Of a stretch of 12,240 nucleotides of DNA, positions 1-6,203 are shown piece by piece (the first letter of the stretch is position 1; the number at the start of each line of letters is the position of its first letter). Source of the DNA: an uncultured Eubacteriales bacterium (GTDB lineage Bacteria > Bacillota > Clostridia > Oscillospirales > CAG-382); NCBI GenBank assembly GCA_900546385.1, contig URCT01000079.1:1-12240 (forward strand). Reading direction: 5' to 3'. The notes below the pieces were generated by a model that was given only the letters and a program-made list of their open reading frames with translations, ran no database searches and was not told where the DNA came from. The position numbers were made by a program, and so were the translations under genes.

Positions 1-342
1 CGTCAATCTCGGCGCAATACTGTCTTACGTACACCCAGCCATATACCGGGCGGCGGTTTTTGTTTGCAAGAACGTGCCGCAGCCGATACGGTTCATGCCG
101 CAGTCGTGATAAGCACCGACTGCGACGCGCTTATTTCAGCTTCCACGGCAAAGAAGCAAACGGCTCTTGCGATTCTGACGGTTGCGCTGGCTTGCGGCTT
201 CGGCGCGCTGGCTTGCGGCTCTGGGCAGCTCTGGCGGCTTGCGGCTTCGGTGGCTTGCGCGACTGACAGCTTGCAAGACTGACGGCTTGCGGACTGACGG
301 CTTACAGGACTGCTTGCAGGAAAAGCCGCTATAGCTGCAACG
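1..342. other. G+C-rich intergenic stretch, no supportable gene
   Basis: This stretch lies downstream of the terminator that closes the left operon. Several frames are open on both strands, but none has a convincing ribosome binding site or a recognisable protein. They appear open because the sequence is G+C-rich and internally repetitive. One plus-strand frame is open from the window edge to 282, and one minus-strand frame is open from 130 to the edge with no ATG. Either could be the tail or head of a gene outside the window, but I cannot support it. The right part holds the GGCTTGC array listed separately. Confidence 0.5.
186..320. repeat. Degenerate GGCTTGC-rich tandem repeat array
   Basis: The heptamer GGCTTGC occurs exactly at 189, 210, 236, 252 and 284. 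One-base variants occur at about 268 (AGCTTGC), 299 (GGCTTAC) and 311 (TGCTTGC). The right half is built from a roughly 15-bp unit close to GACTGACGGCTTGC, repeated about three times between 260 and 306. The spacing is irregular, so this is a decayed minisatellite rather than a perfect array. It lies just past a terminator in non-coding DNA. Its function is unknown. Confidence 0.7.
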
Positions 343-385
343 AAAAAACAGCCTTGAAAAGCATGAAACGTTCTTTTCAAGGCTG
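343..385 (-). terminator. Intrinsic terminator of the left operon
   Basis: A perfect 13-bp stem (349-361 with 373-385, arm CAGCCTTGAAAAG) encloses an 11-nt loop. On the minus strand it is followed directly by six T residues (343-348). On the plus strand no T tract follows, so it serves minus-strand transcription coming from the 39-residue peptide gene. Confidence 0.9.
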
Positions 386-397
386 CCAACAACTATT

Positions 398-426
398 GAG
401 GGAGTGCGGATAATTCGCACTCCCTC
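398..426. repeat. Perfect 11-bp inverted repeat without T tract
   Basis: The arms GAGGGAGTGCG (398-408) and CGCACTCCCTC (416-426) form a strong hairpin with a 7-nt loop. The stem can grow by a G-T and an A-T pair. Neither strand has a T tract, so it is not a terminator by itself. It sits 12 bp from the true terminator and next to a third inverted repeat, so it may stabilise the transcript's 3' end or be a mobile repeat. Confidence 0.85.
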
Positions 427-427
427 A

Positions 428-459
428 TGCCAAGCCAAAAAGGAGAGAAAAGCTTGGCA
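428..459. repeat. 8-bp inverted repeat TGCCAAGC / GCTTGGCA
   Basis: The arms at 428-435 and 452-459 are perfect complements with a 16-nt purine-rich loop on the plus strand. This is the third inverted repeat in 112 bp, between the peptide gene's stop and the terminator. By itself it is weak. Confidence 0.65.
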
Positions 460-492
460 AAATAAATGGATATTACACAAAAGAAAGTCGCT

Positions 493-612
493 TTACTCGT
501 CCTCAAACATGGGATCGGTTTCGATCTCACTGCAAGCGGATTCGGCAAGGATATCCTCTGCCGCAAGCAGTATAACGGTAAGTTTCGGCGTTTGGTACAC
601 TGTCTTTTTCAT
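493..612 (-). CDS. 39-residue acidic small protein, function unknown
   Basis: A 39-codon frame starts MKKTVYQTPKLTVILLAAED and ends with an acidic tail containing ETDP and FEDE. The start is supported by GGGGAAGTGAG just upstream, and it begins only 16 bp after the stop of the large secreted protein gene, so the two are cotranscribed. Transcription then ends at the hairpin cluster. The pattern MKK-x-Y-x-x-P-hydrophobic-x-x-x-ED-(I/V)-L-x-x-S resembles short uncharacterised proteins that I recall as common in gut Clostridia. This is recognition from memory, not a search. It has no cleavable signal peptide: the hydrophobic stretch of about 8 residues is too short. One Cys is present at position 27. 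It could be a signalling or modified peptide, or a small cytosolic partner; neither is shown. Confidence 0.7.
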   Translation of the reverse strand: MKKTVYQTPKLTVILLAAEDILAESACSEIETDPMFEDE

Positions 613-628
613 TTGGCTCACTTCCCCA

Positions 629-2830
629 TCACGCCATGGCGATTTCTGCATAGCTCTTGTTCAAGCAATCGCCGTAATAGATGTTTCCGGAAATGATGAC
701 ATACGGACGAACGCTGAATTGCACATCATAGCGATTTTCATGATTGACACCGGCTTCGGTATACGGTTTATCCAAGCCGACAAGCATACAGCAGAACTGC
801 TCGTTGTTCGTGTCTTTGTCCGGACCGTAGGTGATATTGATGGCGCCCGGCTTATAGTTGACCGCGCCCGTATACGTCACACCGCCATCTGTTTTACCGA
901 CAAAGGTCTTTCCGTCGCCGGCGTATACGGTTGCGGCTGTGTCTGCGCCAAACTTCAGCTCTTCTTCGCCAAGCTTTGCTGTCCGCGCCACGATAAAGCC
1001 GTATTCGTCGGCATCGGCGCGAACCATCTGGCTGACATTGGCCTTAAAGCGGATGCCGGCGCTGACACCTTCGCTCGGTGCACGGTAGGAGAAAACGTTT
1101 TCGGCTTCCACCGTATAGCTGTCCGTGACCGCATAAAGCGTGATATCGGCGTTGGCAAGCGCAATCGGCTGGTCAACAGAAAAGGATTCTTTCACATCTG
1201 CGGCAAGCTTATAGCGTTTTGAGCCGAGAAGCGACGCTTTCGGCGTGTATTCCGTTAAGAACGTTTTGCCGTCGGCATCAAACAGGGCGTAATCGTATAC
1301 TTCCGTACCGTCTGCCAGCACATAGGTGATTTTGTATTGCGGATAAACGGCAAGGTTATCAAAAAACACATCAAATGCCGGATCGGCCGCTTCGGTATTG
1401 TAGCGGTATTCCATCACAAGATATTTGTTGCGGACACCGTCCAGCTTTGCCATGATATCGGTTTGGTTGGTCGCCCAAGCCTCCATATTGTTCCATTCGG
1501 ACTGTGAAGCAAGACCGACCCACTGATGCTGCCATTCACCGTAGATGTGATACAGATTGATGCGCATATCCGTTGTCTGCAGATTGGTATAGGCATCCCA
1601 TATAAGCGTATACGGGCGGTCGTCATGAATATAAACCGGAAGATAGGTATAGGCGGTATAATAACCGCCGCTTTCGTAGGCGTGTGCCATGTCGGTTAGC
1701 TGCAATGCACGCGACGAGTCATTGCCGATTCCGGGGACCTTCGCAATCGTGCCGCTGTAATTGTCGTCCCAAAGCATATAGCGGCGGCTTCCGCTTTCAA
1801 AATCGGCTTTGGCGGCTGTGCCGGTCAGGATGTTAAGACCCGGTGCAACCGGCTTCCATTGTGCGGTGAGTTTGGTTGTGGTTTGGGCAAAAGTGTCGAT
1901 GGCGTTGCCGTCCTGATCCACCCATCCCATAAAGGAATAATCCGGCAGATACAATTCCGGCACGGCATCGCCGACCTTTACGGCATCCTCCGTCTTGTCA
2001 AACGAAGCTCCGCCGCCGTAGCGAATGCTTTCAAGAGACTCGGAATTCATGGCGTCGTAAACCTTGGTCACGCCCTCCGGCAGGTTTAAGTCATAGGTGA
2101 CATCGACGGTTTCGGCACAGTACACCCGGACATTGTCGAGAAGGAAATACGAGCCGTCGGCATATTCCTCCGCGCCGCGCCAGTCGCATATCTGCCAGAT
2201 CATGATGGCATTTTCATCGCCCGACACCGTATGGGAAGCACAGGCGTTGTTTTTCGACCATGCGCCGGCAGAGGCCGTTCCAAAGCGATACGAGCCGCCG
2301 GAGTGGCTCCAGCTCGGATACCAAATCGTTCCGACCAAATTGACGGACGGATCGCTGTCCGGCACATAGATATCTGCCACGATCGTGTATTTGCCGTGCT
2401 TGGTGGCAAAATTGACGTACTGATTGTCTGCGTCACGCATGGAGAACTGAACGCCGAACAAAGCGCCGCTGCTTCTTTGCGCTCTTAACACGGTGTTCCC
2501 GGCGTCTGCCGGATCTGCCGTCAGAGTGACTGAACCGGGTGCGTTTGCCGGTTGGACAAGGACGGTATAATCGGCAAGGTAATCCATGTTCCGATAGGTC
2601 GGACTGTCTGCCGAACCGCTTTCGAAGTTGTTGTAGTACAAAAGCGTGCCGTAGGTTTCGTCCTCATAGGCAAAGCCGTCAATGGAATCTGCCGCAAAAG
2701 CAGCTGCGGTTTCAGAAAGTTCTGCTTTTTCTCCGGCCACTTCAACGGTTTCCGGTTCGAAGGCCAATGCTTCAAAGGCTGCCATAGAGCAAATCAGCGA
2801 AGCAACTGCCACTGCTAAGATTTTTTTCAT
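629..2830 (-). CDS. Large secreted protein with InlB-like repeat and clostridial C-terminal domain
   Basis: The protein has 733 residues. The start is ATG at 2830, preceded by AAGGGGGAG and followed by a typical signal peptide (MKKILAVAVASLIC..., predicted cut after ALA, about residue 23). An upstream in-frame ATG at 2878 lacks this logic. About 60-240 looks like a beta-sandwich binding domain ending in a 'FLLDNVRVY' strand. About 240-345 is an InlB/Listeria-Bacteroides beta-grasp repeat (DYSFMGWVDQDGN... ending LTAQW). About 350-505 is a second sandwich-like domain ending 'FFDNLAVYP'. About 575-733 is a C-terminal domain with IRFKANVS, YGFIVAR, and VRPYVIISGNIYYGD, a pattern I associate with large surface proteins of Oscillospiraceae-type Clostridia. 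I see no LPXTG, SLH or C-terminal membrane anchor, so it is probably released or held non-covalently. From its operon, a role in glycan or ligand capture outside the cell is plausible but inferred. Confidence 0.8.
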   Translation of the reverse strand: MKKILAVAVASLICSMAAFEALAFEPETVEVAGEKAELSETAAAFAADSIDGFAYEDETYGTLLYYNNFESGSADSPTYRNMDYLADYTVLVQPANAPGSVTLTADPADAGNTVLRAQRSSGALFGVQFSMRDADNQYVNFATKHGKYTIVADIYVPDSDPSVNLVGTIWYPSWSHSGGSYRFGTASAGAWSKNNACASHTVSGDENAIMIWQICDWRGAEEYADGSYFLLDNVRVYCAETVDVTYDLNLPEGVTKVYDAMNSESLESIRYGGGASFDKTEDAVKVGDAVPELYLPDYSFMGWVDQDGNAIDTFAQTTTKLTAQWKPVAPGLNILTGTAAKADFESGSRRYMLWDDNYSGTIAKVPGIGNDSSRALQLTDMAHAYESGGYYTAYTYLPVYIHDDRPYTLIWDAYTNLQTTDMRINLYHIYGEWQHQWVGLASQSEWNNMEAWATNQTDIMAKLDGVRNKYLVMEYRYNTEAADPAFDVFFDNLAVYPQYKITYVLADGTEVYDYALFDADGKTFLTEYTPKASLLGSKRYKLAADVKESFSVDQPIALANADITLYAVTDSYTVEAENVFSYRAPSEGVSAGIRFKANVSQMVRADADEYGFIVARTAKLGEEELKFGADTAATVYAGDGKTFVGKTDGGVTYTGAVNYKPGAINITYGPDKDTNNEQFCCMLVGLDKPYTEAGVNHENRYDVQFSVRPYVIISGNIYYGDCLNKSYAEIAMA

Positions 2831-2912
2831 GGTTTTCTCCCCCTTGAAAAGTTTTATTTGACAATTCTTTCGAATCATCCTCTTTTTTAGCGCGGTTAAC
2901 GCGCAAGCACCC

Positions 2913-3683
2913 TTACAGCCCTAAAAGCCGCTCGGCGTTTTCGTGGTAAACCGCTTCAAGCTCCGCGTCGGTCAGCTTTTCGTAAGCCACCGCGCTGACA
3001 TACATCTGCGGATTGTAGCCCGGAAAATCCGTGCCGAAAAGGATCTTGTCCTTGCCGACCGTATCCACGCCGTACCGTACCATACCATATGCCATAAGTC
3101 CCGAACCCGACAGATCCAAATGCAGGTTTTCATACGTTTTGACAAGACCCAAAACATTTAAGTAGTCCTTGCCATAGAACGGATGCGCAATGACGATCTT
3201 CAGCTTCGGAAAACGCTTGGCGATCTCTTCGCAGTCGAAGATGTTGCCCGGCCGGTGGAACGACAGTACAAGGTCAAGACTCTGCATAACGTCAAACAGC
3301 TCGTAAAAGCCGTCGTTTAGCATGTTTTCATAGCCCTGCCAGCCCGGAACAAGTTCGCCGACAAGCTTTGCGCCCTTTTTGGCATAGGTTTCGAGCTCAT
3401 TTTTGGACTCCTCCATGAACCGCGGATCGACTTGCAGTCCCGGAATAAAGAAGTCCGGAAAATCCTCGTAATACGACCACGCAATGCGGTTCATCTCCTG
3501 AATCCCGTAGGCGCTGTCGCGCACCGACAAAAGCGGCACCTCAAAGGTGCTGCCGCACGCCATGGAAATACCGGCACGCTTCAATTCATTTACAAAGGTT
3601 TGGCTTGTCATGGGCGGAAAGTGGAATTCTTCGGTCAAAATCGATTTCGGACCGGGATGCGTGTGGAAATCAATAATTTTCAT
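2913..3683 (-). CDS. Amidohydrolase family (Amidohydro_2) metal-dependent hydrolase
   Basis: This 256-residue protein fits a compact TIM-barrel metal-dependent hydrolase of the Amidohydro_2 (PF04909) type. The expected metal and active-site elements are visible in order: the H-x-H pair in DFHTHP (H7, H9), E110 in KLVGE, H143 in SFHRPG, H167 in IAHP, and D219 in LFGTDFPG. It has no signal peptide, so it acts in the cytosol. The start at 3683 has an AGGAAGG site upstream. It follows the propeller gene by 30 bp and precedes the secreted protein gene by 82 bp, so it belongs to the operon. Members of this family hydrolyse or decarboxylate many cyclic amides, lactones and aromatic acids, and the sequence alone does not name the substrate. 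Joint presence with a glycosidase-like protein suggests it acts on a released aglycone or lactone. Confidence 0.85.
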   Translation of the reverse strand: MKIIDFHTHPGPKSILTEEFHFPPMTSQTFVNELKRAGISMACGSTFEVPLLSVRDSAYGIQEMNRIAWSYYEDFPDFFIPGLQVDPRFMEESKNELETYAKKGAKLVGELVPGWQGYENMLNDGFYELFDVMQSLDLVLSFHRPGNIFDCEEIAKRFPKLKIVIAHPFYGKDYLNVLGLVKTYENLHLDLSGSGLMAYGMVRYGVDTVGKDKILFGTDFPGYNPQMYVSAVAYEKLTDAELEAVYHENAERLLGL

Positions 3684-3713
3684 ATAGTTTCATCCTTCCT
3701 GTTGTGTGATGCT

Positions 3714-5144
3714 TTATCGGAAGATAAACGAATATAAATCCGCGTCCTTCATGCGCACTTCAAGCGTGACCGGCTTGCCGGAAAGCTTTTCGACCACGCC
3801 GTCCTCGAAGCAGACGCGGCGGTCGGCCTTGTCGCCGAAGGTCTCACAGCTGGTGTAACGGTTTCCGTCGGTATCAACCAGTGTGAAATACATATATCCG
3901 AGTGCCGAAGTTGAAAAATTGATATACAGATTCGTTCCGGTAAAGGTAAACGGCTTGGTTACAAGCATTTTTTCCTTTATGCCGGCGTGCATGGACACAA
4001 AACCGTCAAGACGCACCGTATAGCGCACAAGCTTTGCCGCGTCGCACGCCCAATGCCCTTCGGGAATGTACATCGAATATTCGTTGTCCGCGCCCTCATC
4101 GGCAAGGTCGGACGGCGTTTCAATCAGACCGCGCGCCGGATAGCCGTCACCGTAAACCCAATTGAGCGCATTCTCTGCGCCGGGACGCATAAACGCCTCA
4201 TTGTACTTGTGAAAATGGAAGCCGTCACGGCTCGTCATGAACATACAATCGGTAAGTACAAGGCCGAACCGATCCTCGCCGCGCTTCATACGTTCAAGTC
4301 TCTTTTCCTTGCCGCCTAATTCGTCATAGTTGGCCGTCCACTTTTTGCGGTTGTAATACCGTGTCGGGAAGCCGACAAAAATATGGTCGGCGCGCGGATA
4401 TTTCTGCACGACATTGGTATAGAGTGCATATTCCTCTTCGTCGTCAAAATCGAGGAGTCTTGCGCCTGTCCACGTCACAAAATCCCCGGATTCCATGTAG
4501 CGGATATCGCGTATGGTGTCCTCGCACCCCCCGTCAAAACCGGTGCTGCCCGGCGCATGGTAACCGCGGTAGTAACAGCGGTATATTTCGGCATGCTTAT
4601 CCCAAAACACAACATTCAGCGTATCGAACGCACCCTCGGTGGTTAAAACATCGCCGTATTCGAAGTGAATGCCGTCCGCGCTGTACATACAATGAAGTCC
4701 ATGCTTGCCGTCGCGGTCAAGACTTAAAATGCCTTTATATTTCTTTTCGGGCGGACACGCAGGATTCTCGTCCTTGAACACCATAAAGTTATCAAGATCC
4801 GCACCGGCATGCGCCTTGTCTAAAAGAATGTTGTTCTCGGTCGAACCGTCAAATTCACAAATGTTCAAAACCGGCTTTTCCCAATGGATCCCGTCCTTAC
4901 TTTCGGCATAACATACCACAACCGGATGTCCGAACGGCTCAAAACCGAGGTAATACATACGGTATAGTCCGTCATCAACCAAAATGTTATGATAGTCGCA
5001 GCTGTTGCCCTCCCACGGTTTATCGTGCGTGATTACCACGTTCTTTCGAACCGGGTGATGCAAGAGAAATTCCGCCGTGGTTCGTGCGTCGTTTACAAGC
5101 GTTCCGTCAAAAAAGCACTCGCGTTTGCCTGTCAAATCAATCAT
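3714..5144 (-). CDS. GH43/GH32-like five-bladed beta-propeller protein, probable glycosidase
   Basis: The protein has 476 residues and no signal peptide, so it is cytosolic. The blade-type motif S-x-DG-x-x-(W/F) recurs: SKDGIHW (82-88), SADGIHF (155-161) and SRDGFHF (305-311), with a looser ESGDFVTW at 218-225. Together with DDGLYRMYYLG (57-67) and NPACPPEKKYKG (127-138), this matches a broad group of GH43/GH32-like propeller proteins of unproven specificity. A C-terminal beta-sandwich-like region (about 390-476) ends in KDADLYSFIFR. The start ATG at 5144 overlaps the stop of a 29-codon relic frame as ATGA, with a GAGGG site upstream. The catalytic acids cannot be assigned from sequence alone. 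It probably works on an imported glycoside, in step with the PnuC-like transporter and the amidohydrolase. A paralogue once stood directly upstream (see the relic). Confidence 0.75.
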   Translation of the reverse strand: MIDLTGKRECFFDGTLVNDARTTAEFLLHHPVRKNVVITHDKPWEGNSCDYHNILVDDGLYRMYYLGFEPFGHPVVVCYAESKDGIHWEKPVLNICEFDGSTENNILLDKAHAGADLDNFMVFKDENPACPPEKKYKGILSLDRDGKHGLHCMYSADGIHFEYGDVLTTEGAFDTLNVVFWDKHAEIYRCYYRGYHAPGSTGFDGGCEDTIRDIRYMESGDFVTWTGARLLDFDDEEEYALYTNVVQKYPRADHIFVGFPTRYYNRKKWTANYDELGGKEKRLERMKRGEDRFGLVLTDCMFMTSRDGFHFHKYNEAFMRPGAENALNWVYGDGYPARGLIETPSDLADEGADNEYSMYIPEGHWACDAAKLVRYTVRLDGFVSMHAGIKEKMLVTKPFTFTGTNLYINFSTSALGYMYFTLVDTDGNRYTSCETFGDKADRRVCFEDGVVEKLSGKPVTLEVRMKDADLYSFIFR

Positions 5145-5169
5145 CGTTCTGCCCTCGTTTTTCTTAGAA

Positions 5170-5230
5170 TTATCGGAATATCAGCGAATACAGATCCGCG
5201 TCCTTCTCTGCGGTTTGAAAGATCCATCAT
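5170..5230 (-). pseudogene. Relic of a deleted propeller-protein paralogue (start and end fused)
   Basis: Sixty-one bases retain both ends of a gene like the one at 3714-5144. The left end has a full AAGGAGAGG site and a start reading MMDLSNRRE, against MIDLTGKRE in the neighbour. The right end, in another frame, reads EKDADLYSLIFR-stop, against MKDADLYSFIFR-stop. By hand, 32 of 37 final bases match, including a 13-base run GAAGGACGCGGAT. The interior, about 1.37 kb if the lost gene was the same length, is gone, and the fusion is out of frame. The surviving start now opens a 29-codon frame ending at 5141, whose stop overlaps the neighbour's start as ATGA. It may therefore act as a translational-coupling leader. 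The C-terminal match is strong; the N-terminal match is modest (5 of 9 identical, the rest mostly conservative). Confidence 0.8.
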
Positions 5231-5270
5231 GACAAAACCTCTCCTTAAATAAATTGCATAATATTTTTTG

Positions 5271-5305
5271 TTATTTGCTTTCTGTTTTATTATTTGCTTT
5301 CTGTT
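5271..5305. repeat. 16-bp direct repeat, 19-bp period, at the transporter's 3' end
   Basis: TTATTTGCTTTCTGTT occurs at 5271-5286 and again at 5290-5305. Because the period (19) is not a multiple of three, the two copies are read in different frames, as QKANN and then TESK-stop. The duplication therefore supplies the present stop codon of the transporter gene. Confidence 0.9.
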
Positions 5306-5975
5306 GTTCGTCATACAGGCTATGTACCTTGACAAACGCCATACAAGTGCATATAAAAGAATAGATCGAGTAACCGAGATAGGTCACCTGCTCCGGCGTT
5401 TCTTTTAACATGACGGCATACAATAAAATTGAACCGACACCGCCCAAAAGCATCGTAGCCGTATATTCGTAATAGGACAGCATGGTAAGCACCGTCGAAA
5501 CCGTTCCCAAAACGGTTACCGCCGTATCCAATTCACGGAAGCTCGAATCGGTTTCCGAAAGGAAGAAACAGATAAGAATCCAGGCAAGCACAGAACCGGC
5601 GATGAGAATCGCACGTTTGCCCGCCGACAGTCTTTTTAAGACCGTGGAATTGCCCCACGGCTTTTTATTCCAAAGAACAAATGTAATCAGCTGCAGCGGA
5701 CAGGACATGAAAAGGGCGCTCGCCGCCGACGCGTACAAATGATAATACAGAAACACCGCCGCATAAATGATGGAATTGATTCCGCCGATGAGCGGCGCGT
5801 ACCGATTGACATTTGATTGCAGTAATCCCACAATGAGGGAAATATATAACGGGATCATTCGCAGAAAAGACTGCTTAAACAGAATGCCCGAAACCGTTAA
5901 AAACAGAAACGTAACCAATATCAGAACAGCTTTTAATATATTTTCTTTTTTTATCGTCTTAAAACTCGTTTGCAT
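5271..5975 (-). CDS. PnuC-like membrane transporter
   Basis: This 234-residue protein is strongly hydrophobic, with about seven or eight membrane segments (around 15-33, 38-53, 62-80, 83-102, 122-139, 150-166, 170-190 and 196-215). The layout NRYAPLIGGINSIIYA, then a P-x-Q in CPLQLITFVLW, the polar loop KKPWGNSTVLKRLS, and then a second helical half fits the PnuC family (NMN_transporter, PF04973). This is from memory of clostridial members, not a search. PnuC proteins carry nicotinamide riboside and related vitamin nucleosides by facilitated diffusion. The start at 5975 has a GGGGAG site and lies 62 bp downstream of a good promoter. It is the first gene of the operon. Its place beside a glycosidase-like protein and an amidohydrolase, rather than NAD genes, suggests another nucleoside-like or glycosidic substrate. 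Other small multi-helix transporters remain possible. Confidence 0.6.
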   Translation of the reverse strand: MQTSFKTIKKENILKAVLILVTFLFLTVSGILFKQSFLRMIPLYISLIVGLLQSNVNRYAPLIGGINSIIYAAVFLYYHLYASAASALFMSCPLQLITFVLWNKKPWGNSTVLKRLSAGKRAILIAGSVLAWILICFFLSETDSSFRELDTAVTVLGTVSTVLTMLSYYEYTATMLLGGVGSILLYAVMLKETPEQVTYLGYSIYSFICTCMAFVKVHSLYDEQQKANNKTESK

Positions 5976-6037
5976 AGGTACTCCCCAACTTGAATATCTT
6001 GCTGTGTTAATTTTTTACTAACATTTTCATTGATATA

Positions 6038-6066
6038 ACTATATCACAATTTAAACCGGGTGTAAA
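6038..6066 (-). promoter_or_regulatory. Sigma-A type promoter of the transporter operon
   Basis: On the minus strand, TTTACA (6061-6066) and TATAGT (6038-6043) are separated by exactly 17 bases. It stands 62 bp before the transporter start and points away from the AraC-family gene. Confidence 0.7.
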
Positions 6067-6118
6067 TCACTTGCTCGGTCAACTTTTGGGCGGTATGTCC
6101 GTTTTTTGTACTGCCGCG

Positions 6119-6147
6119 TTGACAAAACGGGAATTTTGGGTTATACT
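6119..6147 (+). promoter_or_regulatory. Near-consensus sigma-A promoter of the AraC-family gene
   Basis: TTGACA (6119-6124) and TATACT (6142-6147) are 17 bases apart, and the start codon follows at 6204. The two divergent -35 boxes are separated by 52 bp (6067-6118), where regulator binding sites are expected. In that gap GGCGGTA and TACTGCC form an imperfect inverted pair (about 6089-6116). Confidence 0.8.
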
Positions 6148-6203
6148 TAAGGCAAAGAAACCCCAACCAAAACCGGAATTTCGTAAAGCGCGAGGGCATA
6201 TCG

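Noticed and set aside
1..130. Minus-strand frame open from 130 to the edge (contains RRPVYGWVYVRQYCAEID)
   Set aside because: It looks faintly protein-like but has no ATG and no ribosome binding site in the window, so it cannot be supported from this sequence alone.
1..282. Plus-strand frame open from the window edge to 282
   Set aside because: The translation is Ala/Cys/Gly-rich, mirrors the repeat array and matches no family I know; it may be chance openness in G+C-rich DNA.
93..480. Overlapping minus-strand frames of 99 and 114 codons
   Set aside because: Both translate the GGCTTGC array and the terminator hairpins in two frames and have no binding sites.
404..1222. Long plus-strand open frame of 272 codons
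   Set aside because: It lies antisense to the well-supported secreted protein gene and the 39-residue peptide gene, has no recognisable protein, and its first part runs through the hairpin cluster.
2831..2878. 16-codon N-terminal extension of the large secreted protein
   Set aside because: The signal peptide and AAGGGGGAG site place the start at 2830.
2890..2904. Small hairpin GCGCG-GTTAA-CGCGC between the amidohydrolase and secreted protein genes
   Set aside because: Only a 5-bp stem, and the T tract lies on the wrong side for minus-strand transcription, so it is not a terminator.
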